Source of the DNA: Zhongshania aliphaticivorans
GTDB lineage: Bacteria > Pseudomonadota > Gammaproteobacteria > Pseudomonadales > Spongiibacteraceae
Direction of reading: 5' to 3'
Length of the DNA: 64,000 bases
NCBI RefSeq assembly: GCF_001586255.1
Contig: NZ_CP014544.1
Span: forward strand, 248,001 to 312,000
The notes below the pieces were generated by a model. The model saw nothing but the letters and a program-made list of their open reading frames with translations, ran no database searches and was not told the origin of the DNA. The position numbers were made by a program, and so were the translations under genes. Positions 1 through 9,055 of this stretch are shown here, one piece after another. How positions within the stretch are numbered: position 1 is the stretch's first letter; each line of letters begins with the position of its first letter.

Positions 1-604
1 TTCTGACCCGCGTATTGGTTACCACTTTATTTATCCCGGTTGTGGTTACGGCGGGTCTTGCTTCCCCAAAGACGTGCAAGCCTTGGTTAAAACGGCGGAG
101 AAGGTCGGTTATGTGCCCGCTTTGTTGAAGTCGGTAGAGCAAGTGAACTACCGCCAAAAAGATAAATTGTTTGCGCATGTGAACGCCTATTTTGACGGTG
201 ATTTGGCGGGTAAGCGCATTGCCTTGTGGGGTTTGTCGTTTAAGCCAAACACCGACGATATGCGCGATGCGCCAAGCCGCGTGCTAATGGAGAAGTTGTG
301 GGCGGCTGGTGCGGTGGTGCAGGCCTTTGACCCCGAGGCAATGAATGAGGCACAGCGCATTTATGGCACTCGGGCTGATTTAAGTTTAATGGGCACCAAA
401 GAAGCCGCCCTGCGTGGCGCTGATGCCTTAGTGGTGTGTACCGAATGGAACGCCTTTAAAGCACCGGATTTTGAGGTTGTTAAAGAGCATTTGAAACACC
501 CCGTTATTATTGATGGTCGCAATTTGTATGACCCAGATATGCTTGAGGCTTATGGGATAGCTTATTACGGGATTGGCCGTGGGCGGAGTGTGGCGACCTC
601 ATAA
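1..604 (+). CDS. ugd: UDP-glucose 6-dehydrogenase, C-terminal part
   Basis: This enzyme oxidises UDP-glucose to UDP-glucuronate with two NAD+ for exopolysaccharide synthesis in the cytoplasm. The reading frame is open from base 2, so the gene starts upstream of the window and only about 200 C-terminal residues are seen. The catalytic-cysteine motif GGSCFPKD is read at about bases 50-74. It is followed by the helical dimerisation region and a second Rossmann-like domain ([19 protein letters not shown]), which ends in the family-typical [11 protein letters not shown]. The next gene also makes a sugar nucleotide, which fits a polysaccharide-precursor cluster. Family assignment is very secure; the N-terminal NAD domain cannot be judged. 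Confidence 0.95.
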   Translation, partial: SDPRIGYHFIYPGCGYGGSCFPKDVQALVKTAEKVGYVPALLKSVEQVNYRQKDKLFAHVNAYFDGDLAGKRIALWGLSFKPNTDDMRDAPSRVLMEKLWAAGAVVQAFDPEAMNEAQRIYGTRADLSLMGTKEAALRGADALVVCTEWNAFKAPDFEVVKEHLKHPVIIDGRNLYDPDMLEAYGIAYYGIGRGRSVATS

Positions 605-735
605 TCAAACTAAAGGACGGTAATTTACTGTGCTTGTTTCTATATTTACTGCATCTATAGTCGTCGTGATTCCACAAGTACCTATGCTGCGTAATATTAA
701 GGAATGTCTGCTTTAAATTTTATAGAGGTTGTACT

Positions 736-2160
736 ATGCACGTAGTTATTATGGCCGGTGGTAGCGGAAGTCGTTTATGGCCTTCTAGTCGTAGTTTGTT
801 CCCCAAGCAGTTTCTATCTGTAGTGGGAAAAGACACCATGCTGCAAGCCACGCTTGCGCGGGTTGACGGTTTGAGTGCTGGCAGTACGTCGGTTATTTGC
901 AATGAAGAGCACCGCTTTGTGGTGGCACAGCAGGCGCAGGAGTTCGGTGCCGAGTTAAGTTCTATTATTTTAGAGCCTGTTGGTCGTAATACGGCACCGG
1001 CAATTGCGTTAGCTGCATTTGATGCCCTTGAGTCTGCAGGGGATAAAGCGCCGTTGTTGCTGATTATGGCGGCAGATCACGTGATTAATGATGTGGCGGC
1101 GTTTCACGCGGCGGTTAACGTTGCGCAGGTGCAGGCTGAGGCGGGAAGTTTAGTGACCTTTGGGATTGTTCCCGAGTCTGCGCATACTGGCTATGGTTAT
1201 ATTCAGCGCGGCGCTGAGGTAGTTGGTCAGGGCGGGGCGTTTGGGGTTTCTCGTTTTGTTGAGAAGCCGGATGCTGCTACAGCACAGAGCTATATGGATG
1301 CGGGTGGCTATTACTGGAATAGCGGTATGTTCTTGTTTGCCGCCGATGTGTATTTGAATGAGCTAAAGACCTTTAGGCCCGATATTTACACTGCCTGCGA
1401 AAAGGCCTTTGCGAATCGTCAGCGCGATAAAGACTTTTTACGTATAGATGCCGATGCCTTTATGGCCTGCCCAGATGAATCTATTGACTATGCGGTGATG
1501 GAAAAAACCGACAAAGCGGTGGTGGTGCCGCTCTCTGCGGGTTGGAGCGATGTTGGGGCGTGGTCGTCGCTATGGGAAATTGGCGACCAAGACGCATCTG
1601 GCAATGTGAGCAGTGGTGATGTGCTGAGCCACAATACCGTTAACTCGTATATTCGCGCAGAGCACCGTTTGGTGGCCACGGTGGGTTTAGACAATGTGGT
1701 GGTGGTTGAAACTAACGATGCGGTGTTGGTTGCCGCTAAAGACCAGGTGCAAGATGTTAAAAAGATTGTTGAGGCTTTAAAGGCGCAGAATCGCAGTGAG
1801 GTTTCGCAGCACCGTCATGTTTATCGGCCGTGGGGTGTTTACGACTCTATCGACAATGGCGAGCGCTATCAGGTTAAGCGGATTACCGTAAAGCCGGGGG
1901 CGAAGCTGTCGGTGCAAATGCATCACCACCGCGCCGAGCATTGGATTGTGGTGTCGGGTACCGCCAAAGTAACCAATGGTGATAAAGAGATAATGCTGAC
2001 TGAAAACCAATCGACCTATATTCCGGTTGGGGTTGTGCATGCCTTGGAAAACCCAGGGGTGATTCCGCTGGAGTTAATTGAAGTGCAGTCGGGCTCGTAT
2101 TTGGGTGAAGACGATATAGTGCGCTTTGAAGATAGGTATGGAAGGGTGCCGAAGGCCTAG
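736..2160 (+). CDS. manC: Mannose-1-phosphate guanylyltransferase / mannose-6-phosphate isomerase
   Basis: This bifunctional type II PMI/GMP (ManC/AlgA/CpsB family) isomerises fructose-6-P to mannose-6-P and makes GDP-mannose from mannose-1-P. The 474-residue length is normal for the family. The N-terminal nucleotidyltransferase shows the pyrophosphorylase signature GGSGSRLWP with the following FPKQF, and FVEKPD near residue 177. The C-terminal cupin domain has the metal-binding run MHHHRAEHW near residue 395. The ATG at 736 follows an AGAGG ribosome binding site and starts directly with the signature strand. It lies 131 bp after ugd on the same strand and probably serves the same exopolysaccharide pathway. 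Confidence 0.95.
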   Translation: MHVVIMAGGSGSRLWPSSRSLFPKQFLSVVGKDTMLQATLARVDGLSAGSTSVICNEEHRFVVAQQAQEFGAELSSIILEPVGRNTAPAIALAAFDALESAGDKAPLLLIMAADHVINDVAAFHAAVNVAQVQAEAGSLVTFGIVPESAHTGYGYIQRGAEVVGQGGAFGVSRFVEKPDAATAQSYMDAGGYYWNSGMFLFAADVYLNELKTFRPDIYTACEKAFANRQRDKDFLRIDADAFMACPDESIDYAVMEKTDKAVVVPLSAGWSDVGAWSSLWEIGDQDASGNVSSGDVLSHNTVNSYIRAEHRLVATVGLDNVVVVETNDAVLVAAKDQVQDVKKIVEALKAQNRSEVSQHRHVYRPWGVYDSIDNGERYQVKRITVKPGAKLSVQMHHHRAEHWIVVSGTAKVTNGDKEIMLTENQSTYIPVGVVHALENPGVIPLELIEVQSGSYLGEDDIVRFEDRYGRVPKA

Positions 2161-2169
2161 TTATAGGCT

Positions 2170-3850
2170 GGTAGCGTATTTTTGAGCTTCGTTGCTGAGA
2201 TGGACCCCTGCCTCCGCAGGGGCGACGAGGCGTTTATGTTTAGTGCATTTCGTCATACCTTCGTAGGAAGGTATCCATGTAGCGCAGCGAATGCTCTGTG
2301 ATGGTCGCGTGAAATCCGGACTCCGTTGCTGAGATGGGCTCCTGCCTCCGCAGGAGCGACGCTCGGCCTTCGCAGGAGTGACGGAATATTTGTGTTTAGG
2401 GTATTTCGTCATACCTTCGCGGGAGTGGCGAAGTGTTTGTGTTTAGGGCGTTTTGTCATACCTTCGTAGGAAGGTATCCATGTAGCGCAGCGAATGCTTA
2501 TTGAGGCAGCATTTAAGCCCGAACTCCGTGGCAGCAATGGACCCCCTGCCTTCGCAGGGGCGGAGTCCGGCTTCGCAGGAGTGACGAGTAATTAAAATTG
2601 CCGTATTAGTCGTCATACCCTCGTAGGGTCGACGAATGATTAATTGGTGTCATACCTTCGAAGGAAGGTATCCATATGAGCGCAGCGAATGCCTTTGTTA
2701 GCAGCGCTAATTTTAATACTCCGTTGCTGAGATGGACCCCTGCCTTCGCAGGGGTGACGCCCGAACGTCGCGTGAGCGATACGGTATGCTCCAGCGTGGC
2801 GTCATACCTACGTAGGCAGGGATAGGTATGGACCAGAACGAGGTCATACCTGCGTAGGCAGGTATCCACGTGAGCGTAGCGAATGCCTTTGTTAGCAGCG
2901 CTAATTTTAATACTTCGTTGCTGAGATGGACCCCTGCCTTCGCAGGGGCGACGCCCGAACGTCGCGTGAGCGATACGGTATGCTCCAGCGTGGCGTCATA
3001 CCTACGTAGGCAGGGATAGGTATGGACCAGAACGAGGTCATACCTTCGAAGGAAGGTATCCATGTGAGCGCAGCGAATGCTTTGTTAGCAGCGCTAATTT
3101 TAATACTCCGTTGCTGAGATGGACCCCTGCCTTCGCAGGGGTGACGCCCGAACGTCGCGTGAGCGATACGGTATGCTCCAGCGTGGCGTCATACCTACGT
3201 AGGCAGGGATAGGTATGGACCAGAACGAGGTCATACCTGCGTAGGCAGGTATCCACGTGAGCGTAGCGAATGCTTTTGTTAGCAGCGCTAATTTTTATAC
3301 TGCGTTGCTGAGATGGGCCCCTGCCTTCGCAGGGGTGACGCCCGAACGTCGCGTGAGCGATACGGTATGCTCCAGCGTGGCGTCATACCTACGTAGGCAG
3401 GGATAGGTATGGACCAGAACGAGGTCATACCTTCGAAGGAAGGTATCCATGTGAGCGCAGCGAATGCTTTGTTAGCAGCGCTAATTTTAATACTTCGTTG
3501 CTGAGATGGACCCCTGCCTTCGCAGGGGTGACGCCCGAGCGTCGCGTGAGCGATACGGTATGCTCCAGCGTGGCGTCATACCTACGTAGGCAGGGATAGG
3601 TATGGACCAGAACGAGGTCATACCTGCGTAGGCAGGTATCCACGTGAGCGTAGCGAATGCTTTTGTTAGCAGCGCTAATTTTTATACTTCGTTGCTGAGA
3701 TGGACCCCTGCCTCCGCAGGGGCGACGTCCGATGTTAATAGGGTGTCCTGGTTTCGGTAGTGGCAGATATTAGTCAGAATGAGGTCATACCTGCGCAGGC
3801 AGGTATCCATGTGAACGGCTACGTAGTGAATGCTTCTTGGTGGTCGTGTC
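2170..3850. repeat. Repeat island 1: REPIN-like palindromic repeats
   Basis: This gene-free stretch consists almost entirely of palindromic units. Each half-unit reads GTCAT, a 7-bp stem NNCCTGC, a 4-nt loop, GCAGGNN and then ATCCAT. The opposite half has ATGGA before a CCTGC hairpin and TGAC after it, so the two halves form an inverted doublet about 110-130 bp long. Short frames across the island encode only repeat translations with mirrored peptides such as WIPAYAGMT and CLRRYD, so no real gene is supported. Bases 2161-2640 are an irregular assortment of halves; the rest is a tandem array listed separately. Confidence 0.9.
2650..3726. repeat. 193-bp higher-order tandem repeat, five copies
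   Basis: An anchor beginning CGTCGCGTGAGCGATACGG occurs at 2767, 2960, 3153, 3347 and 3540, giving periods of 193, 193, 194 and 193 bp. Each copy holds three hairpins with CCTGC/GCAGG-type cores and the segment TTAGCAGCGCTAA. Copies differ by scattered substitutions, and the hairpin written CCTTCGAAGG alternates with CCTGCGTAGG between neighbouring copies. The partial sixth unit (3726-3850) switches to the spacer type that dominates the island at 17.7-18.8 kb. Confidence 0.9.
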
Positions 3851-3892
3851 TGAGTTTGGTCTGTACTGATCGATGAGTGATATTGTTACTAT

Positions 3893-4159
3893 TTACTCGT
3901 ATACATTTTTGCGATGTCCAACACGCAGCACTAAAACGACTAGTCTGCCGTCTTCAATTTGGCAGATTATGCGGTAATTGTGGACACGGTAACGCCACAG
4001 TCCGGTCATATCGCGGGAAAGTGGTTTTCCAAAGCGGCGGGGGTCTTCGTTGGTGGCAATGCGTTCCCGGAAATAACGCAGAATTTCTTGTTGTGCTTTT
4101 CGGTCGAGTTTTCGGAGTTCTTTCGCTGCCGCGTCGTCAAACTCAATTTTCCACGTCAA
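3893..4159 (-). CDS. RelE/ParE-superfamily toxin
   Basis: The 88-residue protein has the RelE fold pattern: an N-terminal strand MTWKIEF, a basic helix AAKELRKLDRKAQQEIL, the central GLWRYRVHNYRIIC strands, and a C-terminal VLRVGHRKNVY tail that matches the RelE active-site end (arginine, histidine and tyrosine). The family cuts mRNA on the ribosome. The start at 4159 overlaps the stop of the upstream antitoxin gene by 17 bp, so the two are translationally coupled. The pair sits at the edge of a repeat island, as is common for mobile toxin-antitoxin modules. Family assignment is good; cleavage specificity cannot be read from sequence. Confidence 0.88.
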   Translation of the reverse strand: MTWKIEFDDAAAKELRKLDRKAQQEILRYFRERIATNEDPRRFGKPLSRDMTGLWRYRVHNYRIICQIEDGRLVVLVLRVGHRKNVYE

Positions 4160-4355
4160 GATCCTGCTCCATATCGTCCAAGGTCCAGCGTTTACCAGGA
4201 TTCTCTAGTCGGTTGGCGGCCAAGTATTTATCTTCCAGATCATCTATATGTTCTAGAATTGCTTCTTTGGCATAAAACGTTTTGGTGCGGCCGGTTTTGG
4301 CTGCTAACGCAGTTAAGCGCGCCTCGATGTCTTCAGGCAATCTAATGGCAAGCAT
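4143..4355 (-). CDS. RelB-type ribbon-helix-helix antitoxin
   Basis: This 70-residue acidic protein begins MLAIRLPEDIEARL followed by a helix and TFYAKEAILEHI, the pattern of a ribbon-helix-helix DNA-binding domain. Its C-terminal half, with RWTLDDMEQDLDVE, would wrap and neutralise the toxin encoded immediately downstream. It is the first gene of a two-gene operon and lies just behind a palindromic operator at 4365-4397, which fits the autoregulation known for these pairs. The short length is normal for the family. Confidence 0.87.
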   Translation of the reverse strand: MLAIRLPEDIEARLTALAAKTGRTKTFYAKEAILEHIDDLEDKYLAANRLENPGKRWTLDDMEQDLDVEN

Positions 4356-4364
4356 GGCAACCTC

Positions 4365-4397
4365 CTATGCTATACGCGTATGACGTGTATAGCATAG
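4365..4397. promoter_or_regulatory. Palindromic operator of the RelBE-type operon
   Basis: The arms CTATGCTATAC (4365-4375) and GTATAGCATAG (4387-4397) are perfect 11-bp reverse complements separated by 11 bp. The site starts 10 bp upstream of the antitoxin start codon and overlaps the expected promoter region. Binding by the antitoxin or toxin-antitoxin complex is inferred from how this family is usually regulated. Confidence 0.75.
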
Positions 4398-4573
4398 CAG
4401 GCTGGCATCTACTACTCCACTGGAAATAGTTGGTGTGTAGAATGATGTATTCGCAGTTAGGGTAGGTATAGCAGGTCGTTGTGTTGGCCCCATCCAAGGT
4501 TTTCCTCTTCAAGCGTTAGTTATTCCCCGTTGTCTTGCATTACCATAAGGCTTTTTACAGTGGATGTTGTTGC

Positions 4574-5593
4574 ATGAAAACAATTCTTGTTACCGGCGGT
4601 GCTGGGTATATTGGCAGTCACACGGTTGTGGAGCTGCTTAAGGCCGGTTATGGGGTGGTGATTGTTGATAATTTGGTGAATAGCAATTTGGCGGTGCTGC
4701 CACGCATTGAGACGATTTGTGGCAAGGCGCCGGTGTTTGTGAATGCCGATGTTCGCGATGCCAGTGCCATGGCTGCGGTGTTTGCTGCGCATGCGATTGA
4801 CGCGGTGATTCATTTTGCCGGTTTGAAGGCTGTGGGCGAGAGTGTTGAGCAGCCCATTCGGTATTACGAGAATAATGTGCACGGTACTATGGTGTTGTGT
4901 CAGGCAATGGCTGACGCTGGGGTGTTTAAACTGGTATTTAGCTCCTCTGCCACGGTGTACGGGCCAGATGCCCCTGTGCCCTATGTTGAAACGATGGCGC
5001 TGGGTCAGCCGTCTAGCCCTTATGGCGCATCTAAGGCGATGGCTGAGCAGATTTTGGCTGATTTGTGTGTGTCGGATTCGCGCTGGGCAATTGCGGCGCT
5101 GCGGTATTTTAATCCGATTGGTGCCCATGAATCGGGTTTGATTGGCGAGGACCCCAAGGGCATCCCCAATAATTTAATGCCGTTTATTGCCCGAGTTGCC
5201 GTTGGCAAATTGGCTGAGCTGGCGATATTTGGCGATGATTACGACACCCCCGACGGCACCTGCCAACGTGATTATTTGCATGTGGTGGATTTGGCCGAGG
5301 GCCACTGCCAGTCACTGTTGGCGCTTGAAAAGCCGGGTTTGCACGCCTTTAACTTAGGCACCGGCCAAGGTGTGTCGGTGTTGGATATGGTAAAGGCGTT
5401 TGAGGCTGTCACTGGTCAACCCGTGCCGTATAAAATCGCACCCCGCCGCAGTGGTGATTTACCCGCGTTCTGGGCCAATGCCGATAAAGCCAAGCAGGAG
5501 CTGGATTGGGTTGCTGGCCGTAGTCTAGAGCAAATGATGGCCGACACCTGGCGTTGGCAGAGCGGCAACCCAGATGGCTTTGCACAAGAGTGA
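4574..5593 (+). CDS. galE: UDP-glucose 4-epimerase
   Basis: GalE interconverts UDP-glucose and UDP-galactose with tightly bound NAD+. The N-terminal Rossmann motif TGGAGYIGSH, the catalytic serine region FSSSATVYG and the Tyr-Lys pair in SPYGASK are all present, as are the conserved RYFNPIGAH and DGTCQRDYLHV stretches. An in-frame ATG at 4535 would add 13 residues before the Rossmann strand. The ATG at 4574 gives MKTILVTGG and 339 residues, the usual length, and is preferred. Together with ugd and manC upstream it supplies precursors for surface polysaccharide. Confidence 0.95.
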   Translation: MKTILVTGGAGYIGSHTVVELLKAGYGVVIVDNLVNSNLAVLPRIETICGKAPVFVNADVRDASAMAAVFAAHAIDAVIHFAGLKAVGESVEQPIRYYENNVHGTMVLCQAMADAGVFKLVFSSSATVYGPDAPVPYVETMALGQPSSPYGASKAMAEQILADLCVSDSRWAIAALRYFNPIGAHESGLIGEDPKGIPNNLMPFIARVAVGKLAELAIFGDDYDTPDGTCQRDYLHVVDLAEGHCQSLLALEKPGLHAFNLGTGQGVSVLDMVKAFEAVTGQPVPYKIAPRRSGDLPAFWANADKAKQELDWVAGRSLEQMMADTWRWQSGNPDGFAQE

Positions 5594-5703
5594 CGCTGGA
5601 CGACTATTCGGTGTCATACCTGCGGAGGCAGGGGCAGGTATCCATGTGACCGGTTTGTACCTATTTGCTGTCATCCCTGCGAAGGCAGGGATCCATATGA
5701 ACG
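5594..5703. repeat. Repeat segment between galE and the IS element
   Basis: Two CCTGC/GCAGG hairpins (near 5615 and 5675) occupy this gap. Between them lies an 18-bp segment (5644-5661) that is an exact reverse complement of 5704-5721, the outer end of the neighbouring IS. The second hairpin runs into ATCCATATGAACG, where the IS begins. Confidence 0.8.
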
Positions 5704-7003
5704 GGTACAAACCGGTCACATAGGTTACAGATTAGCCCGACCACATAGGTAACACTTCTTATCCCACAACGATAAGGAGTTTGTCATGCCTTGGCACAAG
5801 ACCGACCACGTAAGCGAGCGGGAGCATTTCCTAAAAGCCTGGCTCACAGGCCGTCATTCGATGACGGCACTGTGCAGAGCTTTCGGGATCAGTCGCAAGA
5901 CGGGCCACAAATGGGTCTATCGCCTTAAAATGGAAGGCATGACTGATTTGTCCGATCGGTCACGAGCACGACACCAGCAAACGCATCAAACGCCTGAATC
6001 GATTACCCAGACGCTCATAAACACTAAATTTGCGTTTCCCGATTGGGGGCCCCGTAAAGTCGTTGCGTATTTACGCAATACCCAGCCAGACTCATGCTGG
6101 CCTGCGCACAGCACGGTGAGTGAGATTTTCGCTCGCCAAGGGCTTGTAAAGCACCGCGGGAATCGTCGCTATAAGTCACCGGCAAGGACGGCGCCGTTAT
6201 CTCATGCAAGTGAGCCAAACCGTGTTTGGAGTGTGGATTTCAAAGGCGACTTTCTGCTGGGCAATCAAAAGCGCTGCTATCCCTTAACCGTATTTGATAA
6301 TTACAGCCGCTACCTGCTGGACTGCAAGGGTCTCTACTCAACACACACAGCGCCCGTCATAGCGGCATTTGAGCGTCTGTTTTACGACTATGGCTTGCCG
6401 GACTACCTTCGCTCAGACAACGGCAGTCCGTTTGCGTCTACGCGTATCGGTGGGCTTAGCCAATTCAGCCTATGGTTATTAAAACGAGGAGTGATGCCTG
6501 AACGAATACGCCCTGGTCGGCCGCAAGAAAATGGCCGCCATGAACGCTTTCATCGAAGCTTAAAAGCCGCTGTTTGCAAGCCGCCAAAAGGCGATTTATC
6601 CGCGCAGCAGCGCGCCTTTAACCACTACCAGTTTAGTTACAACAACTACCGGCCCCATGAGGCGCTCAACGATACGCCACCAGCGCAGCATTACACGCGG
6701 TCACCGCGAATTTATACCGGCGAGGAACAGGAGTTTCACTATCCCGATCACTACGTGATCAGAAAAGTGCGTTCCGATGGGAATATGAAATGGAAGCAGC
6801 TACCGATCTATGTCGCCAACTTGCTCGCGGGAGAATATATCGGCTTGGAGCCTATCGATGATGGCTGCTGGATGACCTATGTATCGACATTGAAATTAGG
6901 CATACTCGATGAGCGACAAAAGCGGATTATTAGACCCGGACAATGAGTTTGAAGTGTAACCCATGTGCCCGGGCTAAAGTGTAACCCCTCTGACCGGTCG
7001 TAC
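5704..7003 (+). mobile_element. IS481-family insertion sequence, about 1300 bp
   Basis: The element carries one transposase gene and imperfect terminal inverted repeats of about 48 bp. Both ends contain GTAC..ACCGGTC at the tip, then a GGTTACA block, TTAGCCCG and a second GG(T)TACACTTC-like block (left 5704-5756, right about 6950-7003). A 4-bp duplication AACG flanks it (5700-5703 and 7004-7007). Joining the flanks restores the sequence ATCCATATGAACGCGGTGAATG seen intact in repeat copies near 7391, 7751 and 9251, so the element inserted into a repeat unit. The exact left boundary is uncertain by one base. Confidence 0.85.
5786..6946 (+). CDS. IS481-family transposase
   Basis: The 386-residue DDE transposase starts with a helix-turn-helix region (residues about 8-58, TALCRAFGISRKTGHKWV). 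The integrase-core domain follows, with probable catalytic residues D151 (SVDFKGD), D211 (RSDNGSPF) and a glutamate in PQENGRHERFH (E253 by alignment to the family, with E248 nearby). The C-terminal NYRPHEAL stretch is typical of the family. The ATG at 5786 follows the ribosome binding site AAGGAG. The frame is intact, so the element may be active. Confidence 0.92.
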   Translation: MPWHKTDHVSEREHFLKAWLTGRHSMTALCRAFGISRKTGHKWVYRLKMEGMTDLSDRSRARHQQTHQTPESITQTLINTKFAFPDWGPRKVVAYLRNTQPDSCWPAHSTVSEIFARQGLVKHRGNRRYKSPARTAPLSHASEPNRVWSVDFKGDFLLGNQKRCYPLTVFDNYSRYLLDCKGLYSTHTAPVIAAFERLFYDYGLPDYLRSDNGSPFASTRIGGLSQFSLWLLKRGVMPERIRPGRPQENGRHERFHRSLKAAVCKPPKGDLSAQQRAFNHYQFSYNNYRPHEALNDTPPAQHYTRSPRIYTGEEQEFHYPDHYVIRKVRSDGNMKWKQLPIYVANLLAGEYIGLEPIDDGCWMTYVSTLKLGILDERQKRIIRPGQ

Positions 7004-8140
7004 AACGCGGTGAATGCTTTGTGGTGGCTGCGTGAAATTCGCACTTCGTTGCGGAGATGGACTCCTGCCTTCGCAGGAGTGACGAATAAATTAAATTTGC
7101 AGTATTTGTTGTCCTGCCTGCGCAGAAGTGGGGAATGCTTAATTTGTAGTCATGCCCCTGTGCCGAATTAAGTCATCCCTGCGAAGGCAGGGATCCATAT
7201 GAGCGCAGCGAATGCTTTGTGGTGGCTGCGTGAAATTCGCACTTCGTTGCGGAGATGGACTCCTGCCTTCGCAGGAGTGACGAATAAATTAAATTTGCAG
7301 TATTTGTTGTCCTGCCTGCGCAGAAGTGGGGAATGCTTAATTTGTAGTCATGCCCCTGTGCCGCATTAAGTCATCCCTGCGAAGGCAGGGATCCATATGA
7401 ACGCGGTGAATGCTTTGTGGTGGCTGCGTGAAATTCGCACTTCGTTGCGGAGATGGACCCCCTGCTTTCGCAAGGGCAGAGTCCGGCTTCGCAGGAGTGA
7501 TTAATGTATATAGTGAGGCCTAACCCCCGAAGTCATCCCTGCGAAGGCAGGGATCCATATGAGCGCAGTGAATGCTTCGCGGTGGCTGCGTGAAATTCGC
7601 ACTTCGTTGCGGAGATGGACTCCTGCCTTCGCAGGAGTGACGAATAAATTAAATTTGCAGTATTTGTTGTCCTGCCTGCGCAGAAGTGGGGAATGCTTAA
7701 TTTGTAGTCATGCCCCTGTGCCGCATTAAGTCATCCCTGCGCAGGCAGGGATCCATATGAACGCGGTGAATGCTTTGTGGTGGCTGCGTGAAATTCGCAC
7801 TTCGTTGCGGAGATGGACTCCTGCCTTCGCAGGAGTGACGAATAAATTAAATTTGCAGTATTTGTTGTCCTGCCTGCGCAGAAGTGGGGAATGCTTAATT
7901 TGTAGTCATGCCCCTGTGCCGCATTAAGTCATCCCTGCGAAGGCAGGGATCCATATGAGCGCAGTGAATGTTTTGTGGTGGTCACGTTAATTCCGCACTT
8001 CGGTGCTGCAAAGGACCCCCTGCCTTCGCAGTGACAGAGTCCGGCTTTGCAGGAGTGACGATCAATTTAGCTTGCTGTGTTTTTCGTCATACTCTCGTCT
8101 GGTTGACGGACGATTATTTTGGTCTCATCCCCGCTGCGGC
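7004..8140. repeat. Repeat island 2: 198-bp tandem REPIN-like units
   Basis: No gene is supported here. The boundary GTCATNCCTGC recurs at 7171, 7370, 7532, 7730 and 7928, so the period is 198-199 bp with one shorter 162-bp unit. Each unit has two opposed hairpins about 110 bp apart (for example 7171-7281) and an 88-bp linker that contains CCTGCCTGCGCAGAAG and CATGCCCCTGTGCC. Outer stem bases differ between hairpins (TCCCTGC/GCAGGGA versus CTCCTGC/GCAGGAG) yet remain paired. Confidence 0.9.
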
Positions 8141-8163
8141 AAGGGCGGGTATCCAAGTAGCCC

Positions 8164-8583
8164 TTAAGAGCTCAGCGCCGTTATGGCTTTGCGCGCAAAT
8201 CGCAAAATATCGTTGAAGTAGGCTTTGCTGATGATGTCCTGCACTATCTGGCTGTCTACATTGAGGTAGTCGTGAACAAGGACGTTCCGCAGTCCAACAA
8301 TTTTGCGCCAGTTGTCGGATTTTTCAATTAGGCCTTGGTCTGCAAGATTGTTAAAGGAGGTGAGTGCTTCACTGGGTGTTATGTGGCTAGTGGCCTTTGT
8401 CCAATGCTTGGCTAGGCCAATCGCACTTTCTATAAGTATTTGTAGTGTTCGTTCGGCAGCGTGTTGTTCCAGCCGGCTAAAGTTTCGGATGGCCAATATG
8501 TCTTTCAGTGATTTTAAATCGTATTCGCACTGGTCTATGTGTTCAGCGAGTGCTGATAGGTAGGCAGAGTTCGAGGTGCTCAT
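8164..8583 (-). CDS. hepT: HepT-like HEPN toxin, copy 1
   Basis: This 139-residue all-helical protein has the HEPN RNase motif Rx4HxY as R99, H104 and Y106 (RNVLVHDY). HepT toxins form dimers and act as RNases; the partner MntA neutralises them by AMPylating the motif tyrosine, as shown for the Shewanella pair. It starts 24 bp after the mntA stop, in the antitoxin-first order known for this family. It differs from the second copy at three residues (S3T in MSTSN versus MSASN, I32T, S117G). The assignment rests on the motif and the neighbour. Confidence 0.88.
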   Translation of the reverse strand: MSTSNSAYLSALAEHIDQCEYDLKSLKDILAIRNFSRLEQHAAERTLQILIESAIGLAKHWTKATSHITPSEALTSFNNLADQGLIEKSDNWRKIVGLRNVLVHDYLNVDSQIVQDIISKAYFNDILRFARKAITALSS

Positions 8584-8607
8584 AAATTTTTTGCGTGTGT
8601 TTAGTGT

Positions 8608-9000
8608 TTATGCACGTTGCCGCTGATGGTATGCAAAGTCAAGTTCCCAGCGTGACATGATGCGCGCTTCTTGGCGCATGCGATGCGCGGGTGATAGGTC
8701 TAGTAATAATTTGCCTTCAATGAGGATGCTCCATGCTAAGGGAATAGGCGCGGTGGCTAGGTCAACAATGCTTAGCGTATCTTCTGGTAGTGATAATTGT
8801 ACGTGCCAGTCTAGCGCGAGCAGCTCCGGCCGGAGTCGGCGTTCTAGAGGGTCTTTTTCCCAGTTGCTGAATGCAACAGCAAGGTCATAATCGCTGTGAT
8901 CATGATGGTCTTGTCTGGCTCGTGAGCCATAAAGCCAAAGCGCAGCGATATTGTCGGTGTGTTGTGCGGCATGAATAATTTTTTTGCTGAGTGTGTCCAT
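8608..9000 (-). CDS. mntA: MntA-like nucleotidyltransferase antitoxin, copy 1
   Basis: This 130-residue minimal nucleotidyltransferase has the pol-beta signature GSx10DxD (G25-S26, D37 and D39 in YGSRARQ...SDYDLAV). It would transfer AMP from ATP to the HepT tyrosine and so keep the toxin silent. It is encoded just upstream of hepT on the same strand. Catalytic residues are intact, so the copy is probably functional. It differs from copy 2 at V/T, D/G and S/N positions in the DWHVQLSLPEDTLS and LAWSILIEG segments. Confidence 0.88.
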   Translation of the reverse strand: MDTLSKKIIHAAQHTDNIAALWLYGSRARQDHHDHSDYDLAVAFSNWEKDPLERRLRPELLALDWHVQLSLPEDTLSIVDLATAPIPLAWSILIEGKLLLDLSPAHRMRQEARIMSRWELDFAYHQRQRA

Positions 9001-9055
9001 TGCAGTAGTATCGGGGGGAGTAGCTTGTCGTGCAAGTAGGCACTATTAAATGCTT

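Larger units (their letters stand above)
8143..9055. repeat. Toxin-antitoxin module duplication, copy 1
   Basis: This 913-bp segment is repeated at 10746-11658 with a constant offset of 2603 bp and only scattered substitutions. It starts at GGGCGGGTATCCAAGTAG, inside a hairpin of the dispersed repeat family, and ends at CACTATTAAATGCTT. It contains hepT and mntA complete. Confidence 0.9.

Noticed and set aside
2606-3643. Several overlapping minus-strand frames of 72-116 residues in repeat island 1, beginning MDTCLRRYD or MDTFLRRYD
   Set aside because: They are translations of the tandem hairpin repeat; frame and length follow the 193-bp period and the mirrored peptides appear in all islands. 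No ribosome binding site or conserved domain.
2650-3726. CRISPR array
   Set aside because: Unit length of 193 bp, near-identical spacers and no cas genes; the short palindromes are REP-type hairpins.
4520-5128. A 202-residue minus-strand frame over galE
   Set aside because: galE is unambiguous on the plus strand; the reverse frame is rich in His, Arg and Asn and looks like a shadow.
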